64,000 bases of DNA from Pollenia angustigena (GCA_930367215.1 OV884059.1:236033803-236097802), one strand, 5' to 3'. Counted from the first letter of the stretch, positions 10,980 through 24,000 are shown. The notes: generated by a model from the letters alone, not told the origin. Program-made: numbers and translations.

Positions 10980-13680
10980 ACACCGTTATGCTTATATATT
11001 TCATCACAACTTGAGAATGATTTGATTATTAGGTTCAATGGGCAGCCGACACGAGGACGGCTCTCTTGGGCCCTAATATCGGTCCCTTTGTGATACCCTT
11101 AGCCAGGGAAAAAAGTCAAACAGTATTCACCAGAATATTCTCCAGAAGTCACAGCAGCCACCCCGACTCCCTGCGGAACAGAGAGATCGATTTTAGTCCC
11201 AATCGTTAATCGTTATTCTCTTTGTCCTTAAATTCTTGAAAATACAAAAGTAATCGTCTTTATTTCCAGGATTGTCTTAGCCCTGCGAAGCATCACGATG
11301 ATACAACGAACTTAGAACTTCTTTTATTCTTTATTAGAGTACAATACTCTTTGTACAGTGCCCTCATCAAAAATAACTGGCCTATTTCTTGACAAAGCCC
11401 AGAAGACTGACAGGAATACTATCATCGATACTCCCCAGTTCGTCGTGTAATCTATGTCTGTCTGAGACCCTCTATCCTAGGACAGTGGCACAGTATATGT
11501 TCAATCGTCTCTAGCTCTTCAGCATCATTGCATAATCTACTGCAGATTATCTGCATACCGGACGGTATTATCACGTTTACTTGTAAAAGTCCCCACAGAA
11601 CTTTGACCCGCCAAAACCCTATAAGGGTTCTAAGAACACTCCTAACCAAGTCCAATATAACTTTGGTTGCCTTTGCATAAGTGTTTTTCATATGGGATTT
11701 CCGGGACAAAAATACCGGGAAATTTGTGCGAGATTTCCCGGGGGTTTTTTATGTGATTTTTTTCTCTAGATATAAAATTAATTTCTATGTTGATATTTCA
11801 TTCATTATCAATGTGAGTGCGAATGCAAAAAGTAAAAATAAGCGAATCCGAATATTCGCCGACCCCAAATATATACGTATGTACATGGTTTTGGCGCTTG
11901 TTGAAGGTTGATAGGCTATTAGGACTCATAGTATAGGGTTAGTTCTATTAAAAAAATACAACATTTGTCCTTAAATGCTAAGTTGATTGCATTTATGAAC
12001 TTATTTAATTGATCTCAGGAAATGTTATTTGTTTAAATAAATTAAATTAAACCATATTTTGCATCGATTTGTATTGCGCGGGAATTCCCGAGATCTCGGG
12101 AAATTGAAAAATAAATCCCACTTTCCCAGGAAATGAAAAAGTCCGGGAAACTCTACTTTGCATCGAATCCGGGCCTTCTAACAATCCGTTCTTTCCATCC
12201 AGGACTGGTTGACGGATTCGCGGAATCTTTTCTGGGTCACCCGTAGTAGTGTCACAAGGGTATTTTAATCCCGTCCCTTACCTCTAAGTCTAGGTTTGAA
12301 GCATTCCTCGCGAGGTTATTCGCTACCTTATTACCATCCACCTTGAAGTGTCCGAGTACCCAGCAGAGCCTTACTGTGAATAGCCCCATGAGCTCCCTGA
12401 GAGAATCCCTACCCCTTTCGACCAGGCAAGATCGTACAGGGTAGCCTGTCAATACTCTGAGCGCAGCCTGACTATCGACCTAAATTGTCACCACAGACCC
12501 CATGACGATGTGACCCAGTATCACCTCCGTCGCCGTCCAGATCGCTATGACCTGAATGACCTTTGCACGTCAGTGTCAGCAATGTAAATACCGGCACATG
12601 TGCCAGCGTCCATCTTGGACCCGTCCGTAAATACTGCCCACCCTCAAACAGCCCATTGGATCCATGCCAAACGTCCCTATTCGGGAATTCCACTGGTGGT
12701 TTTACACCGAAGTCAATGGTAATAAATAGAGTTAACTCGACGCAATCCAAAACAGGCATCTTAAAACCTTCTGGTTAAGAGCACCAATTCATTCTTCTTA
12801 GGGTTTACACCCAGCTTATCTTATCCTTCGGCCATGCCGAGAGTTCGCCCAGCATCACCTGCATAATTTCACCGATCGTAGATAGAAATTTTCCCCTGAC
12901 CAGTAGAGCTATTATGTCATTCGCATAGGCAACGACTTTCCTACAGTTGGAGTTAACCTGAGAATTCCGCTGACCGCAAGCAGCCACAGTAGAGGTGAAA
13001 GATAAACGCCTATGGCGTCCCCCTGGTAACCTTTCTCCTTATGCTATGATCACCCATGCTTGAGTTAATATTTCTGCTGCTAAGCATGCAAACCAGAAAG
13101 CCTTGAACTCCCAGATCTCTTATCGCCTCAATACTAATGTTATAAAAAGCTCCTTCTATATTCACTAACGCGGCGGCGGTAGAATCCCTATGCCCCAGGC
13201 CATGCTCAATACAACCCTCTACCTCATGCAGCGCACTCTCAACATATTAGCCCTTAAGATAGGCGTTTTGAGCGTTGCTAATGAGGTGGGTACCATTATT
13301 GTTTCTAAGATAAAGATCTATCAGTCTCTTCAGCGTTTTCAACAAAAATAAAGATAGGTCTGAAATCCCCCTGGCTTCGAGTGGCTTGCCCTACCAGCCT
13401 TGGGTATAAAAATTACCCCGACCACTCTTCACCCTCTAGGCAGATACCTCCTTCTGAGGCATTTTCTAAATATATTCACCAACAGAAATAATAATGCATC
13501 GTCTGAACCCAGTGATTTATATGGGCCAAAATTATTGAGCGCCCACCCTAGTTTCTCTTCTGTGACTGTTCCCTTGACACGACCGGAGGTATGACTAGAT
13601 GTCGCAGACACCCCGTTCCATTGACCATCGTCCATACCCCCGGTTTCCGTACACCCGGGAAAGTGCGCCTCCATAATTCG
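10980..13680 (-). pseudogene. Degenerate RT/RNase H LINE ORF2, split by a hAT insertion
   Basis: Read on the minus strand from 13680: RT N-terminal motif VTEEKLGWALNNFGPYKS, a catalytic box VVAYANDIIALLVRGKFL (the usual YADD reads YAND), then RNase H with LCWVLGHFKVDGNKVANNLA, and a C-terminal ETIEHILCHCPRI Cys/His motif. The frame ends at 11382 with SIDDSIPVSLLGFVKK. The untranslated 3' region reaches about 10980 and includes ATGGGCAGCCGACACGAGGA. Several frameshifts and stops are present. The combination of RT, RNase H and a CCHC-like tail points to the LOA/I/R1 group. It is 5'-truncated at 13680. Confidence 0.8.
11679..12155. mobile_element. Non-autonomous hAT element B inside the LINE (TSD CTTTGCAT)
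   Basis: CTTTGCAT flanks both sides (11671-11678 and 12156-12163). Removing 477 bp plus one duplication rejoins the LINE frame, reading RQPKLYWTWL on the minus strand. The right terminus read inward is TAGAGTTTCCCGGAC; the left terminus AAGTGTTTTTC is decayed. Paired GGGATTT/CCCGGG words lie just inside both ends. A fragment of the same family (TTCCCGGGATACCCG) is near 47925. Confidence 0.8.
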
Positions 13681-13689
13681 CGATTTTAG

Positions 13690-13935
13690 TCAAAAGTAAT
13701 TCATTTTTACTCAAATTTAATATTTTTTACATGAAATCGCCATATTAAAATGTTCACATTTATTTTTCGCTAAAGTGTTGCCAATTTCATTTTTAATTTG
13801 AGAATAGCACTTGATAAAAAATGTTGTCAACTGTTTTTATTCAAATCATAAATTCGAATTCAAATGTCAAAATCAAACCATTTAATAAGGTTTGAGAATT
13901 GTGCTTGATATGAAATGATAATGTCTTTTTATAGT
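13690..13935. repeat. Truncated CCCAAC-type element
   Basis: The segment ATCGCCAT...TTTATTTTTCGCTAAAGTGTTGCCAA...AATCAAACC...GAGAATTGTG matches the right third of the element at 2560-3366 in order and orientation (compare 3128-3340). The terminal CTTCGTGTTTGTTGGG is absent, so only the subterminal part remains. Confidence 0.7.
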
Positions 13936-15036
13936 TTGCATTTGCAAATTCATATCTTTATAAATTATTTTTGCAAAAAAACTTATTTTTAATTATTAAC
14001 GAATAGCTGGCATTTATTTATTTTATTACAGTAATTCGGTTTATTTAAGCCAGGGGCTACGTTTATTCCAATGCATATTTATCCATATCATTTGTTCTCA
14101 AACTACATTTAGGAGTCCGTGGAAAAGAATTTGGCTTGCCAAGGAGTCCGTAAAGCAAAAAACGGTAGGAACCCTTGATCTACATATTATAAAATGACAA
14201 CTCCTTTTTTTTGTGTGTGTTTCAACACTAAATATAAAGTACTAGTTGACTCGGCAAACGTTGTTTTGCCATATAACTTATAAGCATCTGCATGAAACTT
14301 AATAATGATGTTCATGAAACCTTCATTAAAATTTTGTGTTCGCTTCATTCGTATTCAGTAAGATGAAATACTATGAAATGAAAGCAGTGAACACTTGATA
14401 TTTAAGAGACGAATAAGATGAAATTAGTTTATTTGCTTATACAAGAGAACATGAACATCAACAACCATGAAACAGAACAACCATTGAACAAATCTCGAAT
14501 AAGTTCATGGAAAAACAGTATGATTTAAATGTCAGTGTTGCCAGTTGTAGAAAAATAAAAACAAAAGAAAGTTAAAAAAAAATAGAAATAACCGTGAGGG
14601 GTAAATGCAACAAGTTAAAGAGATACATTAATATTGAAATAAAAACTCAAATTTATTTTTGTTTTCAATATAAATTTTCAATAAAATTAAATATATTTAA
14701 TTTTATTTTCAAAAACATTTACCAACATTAAAAAATTTTCGGCAATATATTTGTCTTAAACAGAAAAAAGTAGATAGCTAATAAATTAAAAATTCTTAAC
14801 AATCTACAGATATTATTATAATGAGAACTAAAAAAATGAGATAATTCATGGTTAAAATAAAAGAGATAAATTCTAGGCAAAAAAGTGTCATATACATCAT
14901 CCAGCACGATCAACATCCATCGTTTTCATATTATGATGTAAAACATAATTTGTTCGACTAACGCTGTATTCCACCCAATGACGCAACGTTTTTCGCAAAG
15001 TAAATTTCTTGCTTTTTTTTATAAAATGTTACATAT
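13936..15036. other. No gene seen; AT-rich, possible outer transposon arm
   Basis: From about 14285, CTGCATGAAACTT...GTTCATGAAAC and GTGTTCGCTTCATTCG resemble, in inverse orientation, sequence at 19985-20096 (CTTTCATAAACATACTG...GTTCGAATAAAAT). This hints that an older element of about 5.8 kb was later split by the hAT at 15834. Otherwise there is nothing recognisable. Confidence 0.35.
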
Positions 15037-15038
15037 CG

Positions 15039-15296
15039 AGCCCTAACAGCGAAAATAACGTAAGCGACATGATTTTCAATTTTCGTTTTTTTAAATAAAT
15101 GACTTTATTGGCAACACTTGCATCATCTCCTAAAATATCATGGTCACATATTGTACCGTTACGATTTTATAGCAAAAACAATTTTAGTGTAAGCGACAAA
15201 TTTCATACAAAATTAATATGAAATAAAACAAAAAAAGCTCTCTCCTGTAAAATTTGATTTTTGGCGCTTACATTATTTTCGCTGTTAGGGGTCGAT
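15039..15296. mobile_element. MITE with CCCTAACAGCG ends
   Basis: CCCTAACAGCGAAAATAACG at the left and CATTATTTTCGCTGTTAGGG at the right are near-perfect inverted repeats about 258 bp apart, with GTAAGCG/CGCTTAC just inside. There is no coding content, and the duplication is unclear. Confidence 0.75.
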
Positions 15297-18200
15297 ATTA
15301 TCTACCAAAAAAAACACGTATGGTTAAAAAGCTGTTATGCTACATACAAACGTGACATCGAGACAAACGTGAGCCGTTATTAATTATATTAACTTACATT
15401 AATTTTCAAGTTTTTAATATCTTTCGAAAAAAAACTACCACGTGGTCAGACTCCTAAGACACTTACAAAACTAACAATTAAATTTCTCATAAACTCATTC
15501 CTCCTTTTGTTTTTCATCTTTCACCTAAAAATGTGTTTGATTTTTATGAGTTCGTTTCATTTCAGGGCCGTGTACAGTACATTACAAGACAATAAAATCT
15601 TGCTATGTTTCAAAGATTTGTATTATTCAAAAATGCAAATGACAAACAAAAAAAAAACATATTTTGCATTTTATTTATTGTTTATATTCCAAATTAAATT
15701 ACACATGGGTAACGCATGCAAATAATTACATGAATTTACTGAAGTGGCAACATCGCTATTGAGTATTAATAAAAATAAATGAGAGAGAATGAAAACTATG
15801 AAACAAAGCCCGTTTCATTGAACAACCTCTGTGCAGCGATGCCAACTTAGTGCTTTTGGCACTATTTATGGTGCTTTTTGATACCTCAAAACGCCAAAAT
15901 TCTATTCATAGTGCCGAACTAAAAAAAAGCACTAACTTGGTGCTTTTTAAATTTTTCGTTAGTGCCTTTAGTGCTTTTTACAATTTTTATTTTTTTTTAA
16001 AACTTTGATTATAAAGAGGCTGACTTTGATGAGATTTGCTATTTGGGGTACAATTTTAAGAAGGCCTGCAAAGATTTTAAGATTTCAAATGATAAAAAAG
16101 TAATAAAAGATAGGTTATTTACGAGGTTAGAGCTAGGCTTCCTAGCAATTTGGAAATTTTACAAAACGTCACACTTTTTAGCGTTGACAACATATTAAGC
16201 AATCGTAATAAAAATGATGTATTTGTTTTCAGTAAACATTTTTTCAAAGATGTAGACACTGTTTCAAAAACAGCTGACAGAAAATGCTTTTATAACGAGC
16301 GTTGTGTAACCTGCCATTTTTCATGGGCTTTAGTTTTCAAACACACGACACTCGTCTCCGATTAACCGCGTGTTGTACACTTCTACCTCTAGTGCTATTG
16401 CAAAAAGTATCAGAAGTATCAGAATACAAACACATGTTTTTCTATTTTGCACCTTATGTGTGCTCTTTATTCCGAAGCGTACATAGGTTAAAATAATTGG
16501 ACAATATCCTACGCCAATTGTTTTATTAAACTTTGCACGATTTTAATATAGAATTATTTAAACGATGAAATATAAGGTTTTTTATTAAAATAAAGAATGG
16601 TCGGTCATTGCAAATTTTCGATAATTGCAACAGGTGCGATTTTTTCGAGTTACGAAAATCGAGTTAGCACTGTATTACTTTAAAACTGTTTTATGGCTAA
16701 TTCAAACTCAGCTGATGGTCATACAAGTGATTTGGATGATATTTTTATTAAAGATAATAATAATACATTTAAAAATGTTTATATACGAATGTAAATATAT
16801 TTTTATACCCTTCACCACAGGTGTAAAAGGGTATATATAAGTTTGTCATAACGTTTGTAATTTCCCCAATATTGATTTTAGACCCCATAAAGTATATATA
16901 TTCTGGGTCCATATGAGAAGAGAAGTTGATTTAACGATGTCCGTCTGTCCGTCTTACGTTTGATATGTGTTTTCCGGATAATCCAGACATGATAGCGGCT
17001 AGGTTGTTTTACATTTATGTTACATACAGTCCACCATTTCTTGCTATTGAAATTCAGCCAGATCGGTCCAAAAATGACGTAGATATGAGCAAAATACCAC
17101 GACTACCTCTAAATTTTTCCAAAAATCCCTTGTTGTTGTATTTTTTTTATTTCTGTATATCTTGAGAACGGCAAGAGCCAAAGTTTCCAAATTAGGTACA
17201 CACATTTAGGTTGCCATCCTACAAAATGTGGGCGGGATTGGAGAAGTTGGCGTGGTACCTCCCGTACAAAAAAAATTAAAATAAAATAAGTGCTGCCATA
17301 TGTCCTATGGATATGACTTACATATATATATCAAAATATCGGAAATTTTTAGTAGAACATATTTTATAAAAAACTCGGGAAAATCGGTGCAGATACAAAA
17401 AAGTTATGACCAAAATTAAATTTTTTTTTAAATACCCAACTTTCGGGAACCATAGATCTCCCCGAGTCCAAGCTTTATAAATAAAGAAAATGGTAAATTC
17501 CTTCTTCAACACGTCGGTATATAAATCTGCCAAATCGGTTAAAAAATGGCAGAGTTATAACCGAAATACTGAATCCACAAAAATTACTCTTTTTTATAAT
17601 TAACTTTGTTAAAATATATATTTACAAGTTTATATAAATGTTTATATATAAATATAACTTAAGTAAATGGTAAAATTATTCCTTAATACGTCGGTATATA
17701 AAACTATCAAATCGGTTAGACAATGGGTAATTTATGAGCAAAATACTCAAAAAATGGGCTAAAATTTTAGGGCTGCTATACGTCCTATGGATATGACTTA
17801 TATACCAAAATATCTGAAATTTCTTGTAGAACATATTTTATAAAAAACTCGGAAAAATCGGTTCAGATACAAAAAAGTTATGACCAAAATTAAATTTTTT
17901 TTTTTTTAAATACCCACTTTCGGGAACCATAGATCTCCCCGAGTCCAAGCTTTATAACTAAAGTAAATGGTAAATTTCTTCTTCAACACGTCGGTATATA
18001 AATCTGCCAAATCGGTTAAAAAATGGCAGAGTTATAACCGAAATACTGAATCCACAAAAATTACTCTTTTTATACCCTTCACCACAGGTGTAAAAGGGTA
18101 TATATAAGTTTGTCATAACGTTTGTAACTTCCACAATATTGATTTTAGACCCCATAAAGTATATATATTCTGGGTCCATATGAGAAGAGAAGTTGATTTA

Positions 18201-18454
18201 ACGATGTCCGTCTGTCCGTCTTACGTTTGATATGTGTTTTCCGGATAAAAATCCCTTGTTGTTGTATTTTTTTTATTTCTGTATATCTTGAGAACGGCAA
18301 GAGCCAAAGTTTCCAAATTAGGTACACACATTTAGGTTGCCAATACACACCATCCTACAAAATGTGGGCGGGATTGGAGAAGTGGGCGTGGTACCTCCCG
18401 TACAAACAAAATTAAAAATTTTATAAAAATTTTATAAATTTAAGTGCTGCCATA

Positions 18455-18951
18455 AGCCTAGTACTCTGTTCAAATTTGTGAAAAATGTTGAGCAACATTT
18501 ATTATTTCACACGAAAATTTTGGCATGTATCGATGTTACCTATCATGCGAGTTTGTACAATTTGTCGATTTTATTCCTGCAAAGTATGCGACATTGTTTT
18601 GCGTATGTAAACAAACCCCACATGTATTTTACTAAAATAATTTTTTTTTAATAAAAAAGAAAGTAAATATGGATAACAAACTGTTACCGGTTGTGTTTTA
18701 TTAATTTTTTATTTCTTATTAATTAATCAGTTCATCCATTTTTGCTATTGATTAAAATTCCACGTGAAATAAGTGCAGCTTACTTTATTTCGCAGTTGTA
18801 AAAAAAATGTTGCCAGAAACATTTCGGAACTTTTTCACAAAATGAACAGAGTACAACTCTATCAACATTATTTCATAGATATTCCGCACAAGTTTTTTTC
18901 ATATGCGTTTTGACAGCATTTCACGTGAAATTTTGAACAGAGTACCAGGCT
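18455..18951. mobile_element. 497-bp MITE, TSD ATA, empty site visible
   Basis: Ends AGCCTAGTACTCTGTTCAAA and, read inward on the other strand, AGCCTGGTACTCTGTTCAAA. ATA flanks both (18452-18454 and 18952-18954). The duplicated host repeat at 17291-17305 reads GCTGCCATATGTCC, which is exactly the uninterrupted site. A 3-bp duplication fits PIF/Harbinger, though ATA is not the usual TWA. Confidence 0.85.
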
Positions 18952-19236
18952 ATATGTCCTATGGATATGACTTATATATATCAAAATATCGGAAATTTTT
19001 AGTAGAACATATTTTATAAAAAACTCGGGAAAATCGGTTCAGATACAAAAAAGTTATGACCAAAATTAAAAAATCGGTTAGACAATGGGTAATATATGAG
19101 CAAAATACTCAAAAAATGGGCTAAAAAACATCAAAATTTGTATAAAAACCTAAATTTTAGGGCTGCTATACGTCCTATGGATATGACTTATATATCAAAA
19201 TGTCGGAAATTTGTATGAGTTATAACAGAAATACTG

Positions 19237-19468
19237 GGGTCTAATCACCGCATACGATATCGAGCAAAATTCATCGAAATTATTTATTTTGGTATCTTGA
19301 AACTCGATATCGAATGAAATGTATTGAATTTGAAATAATAGCATTCGACATCGAGTAACTCGACATTACATTTATCGAGTTTTCATTCGATACGCCAGTG
19401 TCTATCGTATGCAAAAAAATTCAATAGTTTATTCGATACGATAGTATCGAATGCAGTGATTAGAACCC
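19237..19468. mobile_element. 232-bp MITE rich in ATCGA, TSD TG
   Basis: Ends GGGTCTAATCACCGCATACG and, inward from the right, GGGTTCTAATCACTGCATTC. Inside are many TCGATA/ATCGAG words. Sister host copies at about 17557 and 18038 read AATACTGAATCC without the insert, so TG is the 2-bp duplication (19235-19236 and 19469-19470). Confidence 0.8.
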
Positions 19469-20114
19469 TGAATTCCCGAAAATTACTCTTTTTTATACCC
19501 TTCACCGAAGGTAAAAAGGTATATACAATATTGATCCTACACCCTATAAAGTACATATATTCTGGGCCCTTATGAAAAGCGAAGTTCAAAACCGGTTGTC
19601 TCTTATTTAAAAAAAAATATTTACCAGTTTTATTTAGTTTTTGTCTAGTTGCTCTGTATTCTGCTCGCAAAATAGTGAAGGGTATATAAGATTCGGCACA
19701 GCCGAATATAGCACTCTTACTTGTTTTTTATTAAATTTTAAATTAAAATCTCTCATCAAAGCCGTCGCCTTTTTTTAAATTTTGGAGGCATGTCATATTT
19801 TGCACAGCCGAATGCAACTTGTTTTGTGTTTAATTAAATTGTAAAAATGGCTTAGTGCTTTTTAACGCTTTTTTTTGTTCGAAGTAGTGCTCTTTAGTGC
19901 TTTTTTTTAATTTTAAAGTGCTTTTTGCTCTCAAAAAGTTGGCATCACTGCCTCTGTGTGTTTGCGATATGAAACGAAATGTGTTCATAGCAGCATGAAT
20001 AAAACAACAGTTTGTTCGGTAATCTCAATTTTATTCGAACACGACTTTCAGTGAATAAGCATTTCAGTATGTTTATGAAAGAAGTTGTTCATGCAGCCCT
20101 TTAATAACTTATTT

Positions 20115-20390
20115 CTTTCAGATGTTACAGTGTCTGCATGCCAAATTTTAAGAAAACCGGTTGATTAGTTAAGAAGATATAGGGAGGGGAAGCTTTAACC
20201 CCTCTTGCCCTATTTCATGCCCTATTCCCTTTCAGATGTTACAGTTTTTGCATGGCAAATTTTTAAAAAAACCATTTGATTAGTTAAGAAGATATAGGGA
20301 GGGGGAGCTTTTACCCTTCTTCATGCCCTATTCCCTATTTCCTTTCAGCTGCTACAGTCTCTGCGTGCCAAATTTTAAGAAAAAAAAAAT
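20115..20390. repeat. 114-bp tandem repeat, about 2.4 copies
   Basis: Units start CTTTCAGATGTTACAG at 20115, 20229 and (as CTTTCAGCTGCTACAG) 20342. They share GCATG(C/G)CAAATTTT, GATTAGTTAAGAAGATATAG and a GGGAGGGG-AGCTTT block. The array lies 160 bp beyond the vWA gene's first polyadenylation signal. Confidence 0.85.
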
Positions 20391-20553
20391 TGGCACTTAT
20401 TCAAAGTACTAGTTAGTTTATTTATAAAAAAAATATTTAATACTTAAATTATAATAACAAATTTTTTTTGTAATATGTATTTAATATTTAAAAGAAAATT
20501 TTCCGAATTAGTTTCATAAATTAGATTAAGTACATAAAATTTGAAGATGACAT

Positions 20554-20559
20554 TTTATT
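20554..20559 (-). promoter_or_regulatory. Polyadenylation signal of the vWA gene
   Basis: The complement reads AATAAA about 55 bp after the stop at 20612-20614. A second AATAAA overlaps the stop itself (GAATAAATAA). Either could serve; the downstream one has more usual spacing. Confidence 0.5.
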
Positions 20560-20611
20560 TTATGCACTAGTTGGCACATACAATTTTTGTTGATCAAGGG
20601 CTTAAAATTAT

Positions 20612-21079
20612 TTATTCCATACTTCTGGTAGAATGTGATCTATATGTCGGTAAATCTAATACAATTTTGCGTCGTCGGCAACACCACACAATGGCAGCTA
20701 TTGACAATATAATAAGTAATAATAGTAAAATAGCGCCTAAAGCTATGGCTGCTATAGATGCTTCCGTCAATACCAAGTCTCGAACATCGATAGAATGCGA
20801 GCGCTGATTGCCAGCTCCATCATATGCTACTAGAGATACCGTAGGTTCACAACAAGAGGCCACATAGGTAGCCTTTATAGGTTCAGTTGCCCCAACGGTG
20901 TAAGATTTTGTGTAAATTAAACCGGATGAAGGAGAAGCTTGTAAACGCATTATACCAGTTTGCCAATCTTGAGCAATAATATACATATTCCAGAAACGCT
21001 CTGAACAGGAATCCAGCTCAGTAGAAACATACTCACAACGACTACCAAATGACCAAGAAATGGATGGTGAAGTATTATC
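20612..21079 (-). CDS. vWA gene exon 8: last ectodomain, TM helix, tail
   Basis: 155 codons and a TAA stop. DNTSPSISWSFGSRCE opens it, then Cys-rich ectodomain with YVASCCEPTVSLVAYDGAGN, a TM segment IAAIALGAILLLLLIILSIA, a CCRRRK stop-transfer and a tail of about 20 residues ending THSTRSME-like (SHSTRSME). The cytoplasmic tail has no obvious catalytic or docking motif. Confidence 0.88.
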   Translation of the reverse strand, partial: DNTSPSISWSFGSRCEYVSTELDSCSERFWNMYIIAQDWQTGIMRLQASPSSGLIYTKSYTVGATEPIKATYVASCCEPTVSLVAYDGAGNQRSHSIDVRDLVLTEASIAAIALGAILLLLLIILSIAAIVWCCRRRKIVLDLPTYRSHSTRSME

Positions 21080-24000
21080 CTAAAAGGAAAATAATAATGA
21101 TAATTTTTCATAGATAAATAAAAGAACTCATACCTGAGTGTCTATGGTTGTTATAACCTTAAGATTTACTGTTAGGGAAGTTGTTGTACCGGATGCTGTA
21201 GCTGAAAATGTTATATGATCTATAGTGTTTCCTTGTGCATTTTGTGGCACTAAAACTGTAACAGTAACTGTGTTCATTTGTCCGCCTCGTATAAACAAAC
21301 TTATCAAATTATTATTAATAAAATCGCCTAAAATGGGTTTTTTTTTAAATCTAATTACCTTTGAGGAGTTAATCTCATTAAATAACGCCTTTCATCCACA
21401 ACTTGTATTGTATAGTAGGTTGCTTCGTAACCCGTGTTTGTGATTTCAAAATATAATTGACCCAACATTCCGGGCGCTATAATTATTTGTGATTGGGTGC
21501 CCATTTCAATTTTTGTATTTGATCTTTGTAAAAAATTAGTATTTCCTTGTTGGGGCTGCGCTGCTGTTGTCGCCAAAGAAGATTTATTTGCTTCAGTATC
21601 CAATGTGTTTTCATGAATTTCTTTTGTTGAAAATGTCTCAACTTCACTTTTTGGTAAATATTTTATTTCATTGTTTGGAAATTGTATTTTACTATGCCTG
21701 GGAATAATTGCATCACTAGCATCAATTGTTATGCTCTGTTGCAATTGACCGTTGTGTACACGAGCCGGATACGACGTATGGCCTTCAAAGAAATACGTTT
21801 CAAAGTGTTTTATCATATCGTCTGTAAAATATGAAAAAAATACAAATCGGAATTTTAAATGTGTATTACTTTAAGAAAAAGATTAAAAACAAAGAAAAAT
21901 TGTTAAATTATATGTACGATGTTAGACTTGCCAGATATGAAAGCCATAAAAACAGTACATCGAAAAAAAAACGGCAGTACATTAATGTAAAAAGAAGTAT
22001 TTTTTTTTTTATTTTATTAACTTAAAATTCAGTACAAAAAAAAAAAAAAAAATTAATGTTACTATAAACAACAAAATATTAAATTTAATGCATAGCAATT
22101 AATAAAGAACACAAAATAAGAGATTTTTAATTTAAGAATTTAACATACTTATGCCGTGAAATCCTTTAATTAGTCAGATGTTTCAAATCAAATGTTTAAA
22201 ACAAAAACGTTTTGTTAATTTTCATTTTGTGAAATAATAAAATAACTTTCAGTTCAATATCACATGTTAGTTAAACAATTTAACAATTAACAATTTAATT
22301 ATTGTAAATTTAAAAAATTACAAATATTTATCACTTTTTTTTGTACTTCGTTAACAATGCCATTTTTTACCGTTACCTGTTTTTAAAAAATTTTAAAAAC
22401 TCAAAGCGTATTTAAAATGAGTTTTTATTATTTATTCACTCTCTAAGTTTTCCAAAAAGAAAACATTGAACTAAAAATTTTTTCAGTTGTTTGAATGAGG
22501 AAGTGCAAACACGAATATTTTCGAAACTGGAAAATGACTAACTTTGTAGAAATTCTTTTCATTTATTTTCTGCAGGGTTTTCTTTTAAAAATTTTTTCAG
22601 CAAAAGCTTTCAATGATACGAACACTTCAAAAAAGCATATTGGAGGCAATTTATTTATAGAAAATAAATGAATTACTTCCACAAAATAATGAACTAAAAT
22701 GTTTTAATTAAGGCTAAAAATGGAAAGTTTTTCAAATTGTTTATGGTTTAGGCTGAAACGTTGTCGGAAATGTGAGAAATGAAACAAAAATACCATAAAT
22801 TGAAACAAACATGTTTTTCTCACTAAACTGTTACTGTAACATTTTTGTTGTGTAATAGCTGTAACGTAAGGAAATTACTCGCCAAAAATGTTACAGTAAC
22901 AGTTTAGTGAGAAAACCATGTTTGTTTCAATTTATGGTATATTTGTTTCATTTCTCACATTTCAATCAAAAAGTTTTTCAACGCGGGAGTTACAGAACAT
23001 GGGCACAAAATACCAAAGTTGCCAAAAAAGGAGAAAATTTCGATCCGAATCGAAACGCAGAATAGGGGTGATTATATAGTATTTCCTATGTTGTGTACAA
23101 AAAAAATTGTCCTAAAACCGTTGAACAACAGTTTTGGGACAAAAAACCAGTCCAAACCGCAAAATTTAAACATTTCTTTTAAATTTTATTTTTAGTTGAT
23201 TTAGAATTTGGTTTGGTTAGAAAATTGGTTTGTTGCACTTTATATACAATATTCAAAAAACGTGTTTTATTTTTGCGCAAAAATGTACCAAAAGAAGTAC
23301 AATAACTAAAATAAAACTTAAATTGCATGCTTCTTTAATGGTAATGCAGAAAGCAGTACATATGTATAGTAAAAAAGTACGCGTACTAATGAAAACAGTA
23401 CGTCTGGCAAGCCTAACGATGTACAATACTTCCCAACAAACACGAAGTCAAACCTTTGATATGAAATGACTTTATCAATTGACATCAAACACAATTCTCG
23501 AAACGTTTTTCAATTGTTTGATTTAACATTTAAATTCAAATTGATAATGATTTGAAAATAAACATTTGATATCAAATGTTTTATCAATTTGATGTCAAAT
23601 GTTTTTCAAATGTTAAATTCAAATCAAAAATAAACTTGGCAATACTAAAGCGAAAAATAAATGGTATCATTAAAAATGGCGATTAAAGTTTAATTTTTTA
23701 CTTTGTGGTTAGATGTGTTTTACTATTAAAAATAAATTTTAATATAAAGTGAACCGCTTATTTCTTGTGAAAAATAAAAATTATTTGTAAGTAATTACAA
23801 TGATTAAAAATACGAAAAAAGGAAAATAAAACGAGAAAGTGAAGAAAGTTTGTTGAAAGATCGCGGTGCTACAATCCTCAAAATAAAAGGGAGCCAAGTA
23901 GTTTGTCTTTCCAAGAATTAGAGGACGGAAAGAACATTATTTCATCTTTTAGCTATGGTGCCGAATGTTTATCTCACAGTTTATTTAAATAAATAATAAA

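Larger units (their letters stand above)
16804..19728 (+). repeat. TATACCC...CTTGTTTT dispersed repeat with internal duplications
   Basis: It starts TATACCCTTCACCACAGGTG and ends AAGGGTATATAAGATTCGG followed by CAGCCGAATATAGC and a CTTGTTTT tail. The head is duplicated at 18071. The block GTCCTATGGATATGACTTA recurs near 17304, 17790, 18957 and 19172, so the interior has undergone segmental duplication. GTCCGTCTGTCCGTC marks both heads. Such TATACCC repeats are common in higher flies; it is non-coding. Confidence 0.75.
15834..19950. mobile_element. 4.1-kb hAT element C (TSD CCTCTGTG) with nested insertions
   Basis: The left end CAGCGATGCCAACTTAGTGC and right end AAGTTGGCATCACTG are inverted repeats of the CAGNGATGCCAACTT type. 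The 8-bp CCTCTGTG flanks both (15826-15833 and 19951-19958). AGTGCTTTT subterminal words occur several times at each end. Around 16140 a short frame reads RARLPSNLEILQNV-like sequence, which recalls the hAT transposase C-terminal region but is broken. From 16804 to about 19728 the interior is a TATACCC-type dispersed repeat carrying two further MITEs. Confidence 0.88.

Noticed and set aside
14285..20096. A single 5.8-kb transposon enclosing the hAT at 15834
   Set aside because: Inverse similarity between 14285-14400 and 19985-20096 is partial and no duplication could be fixed, so it is noted only as a possibility.
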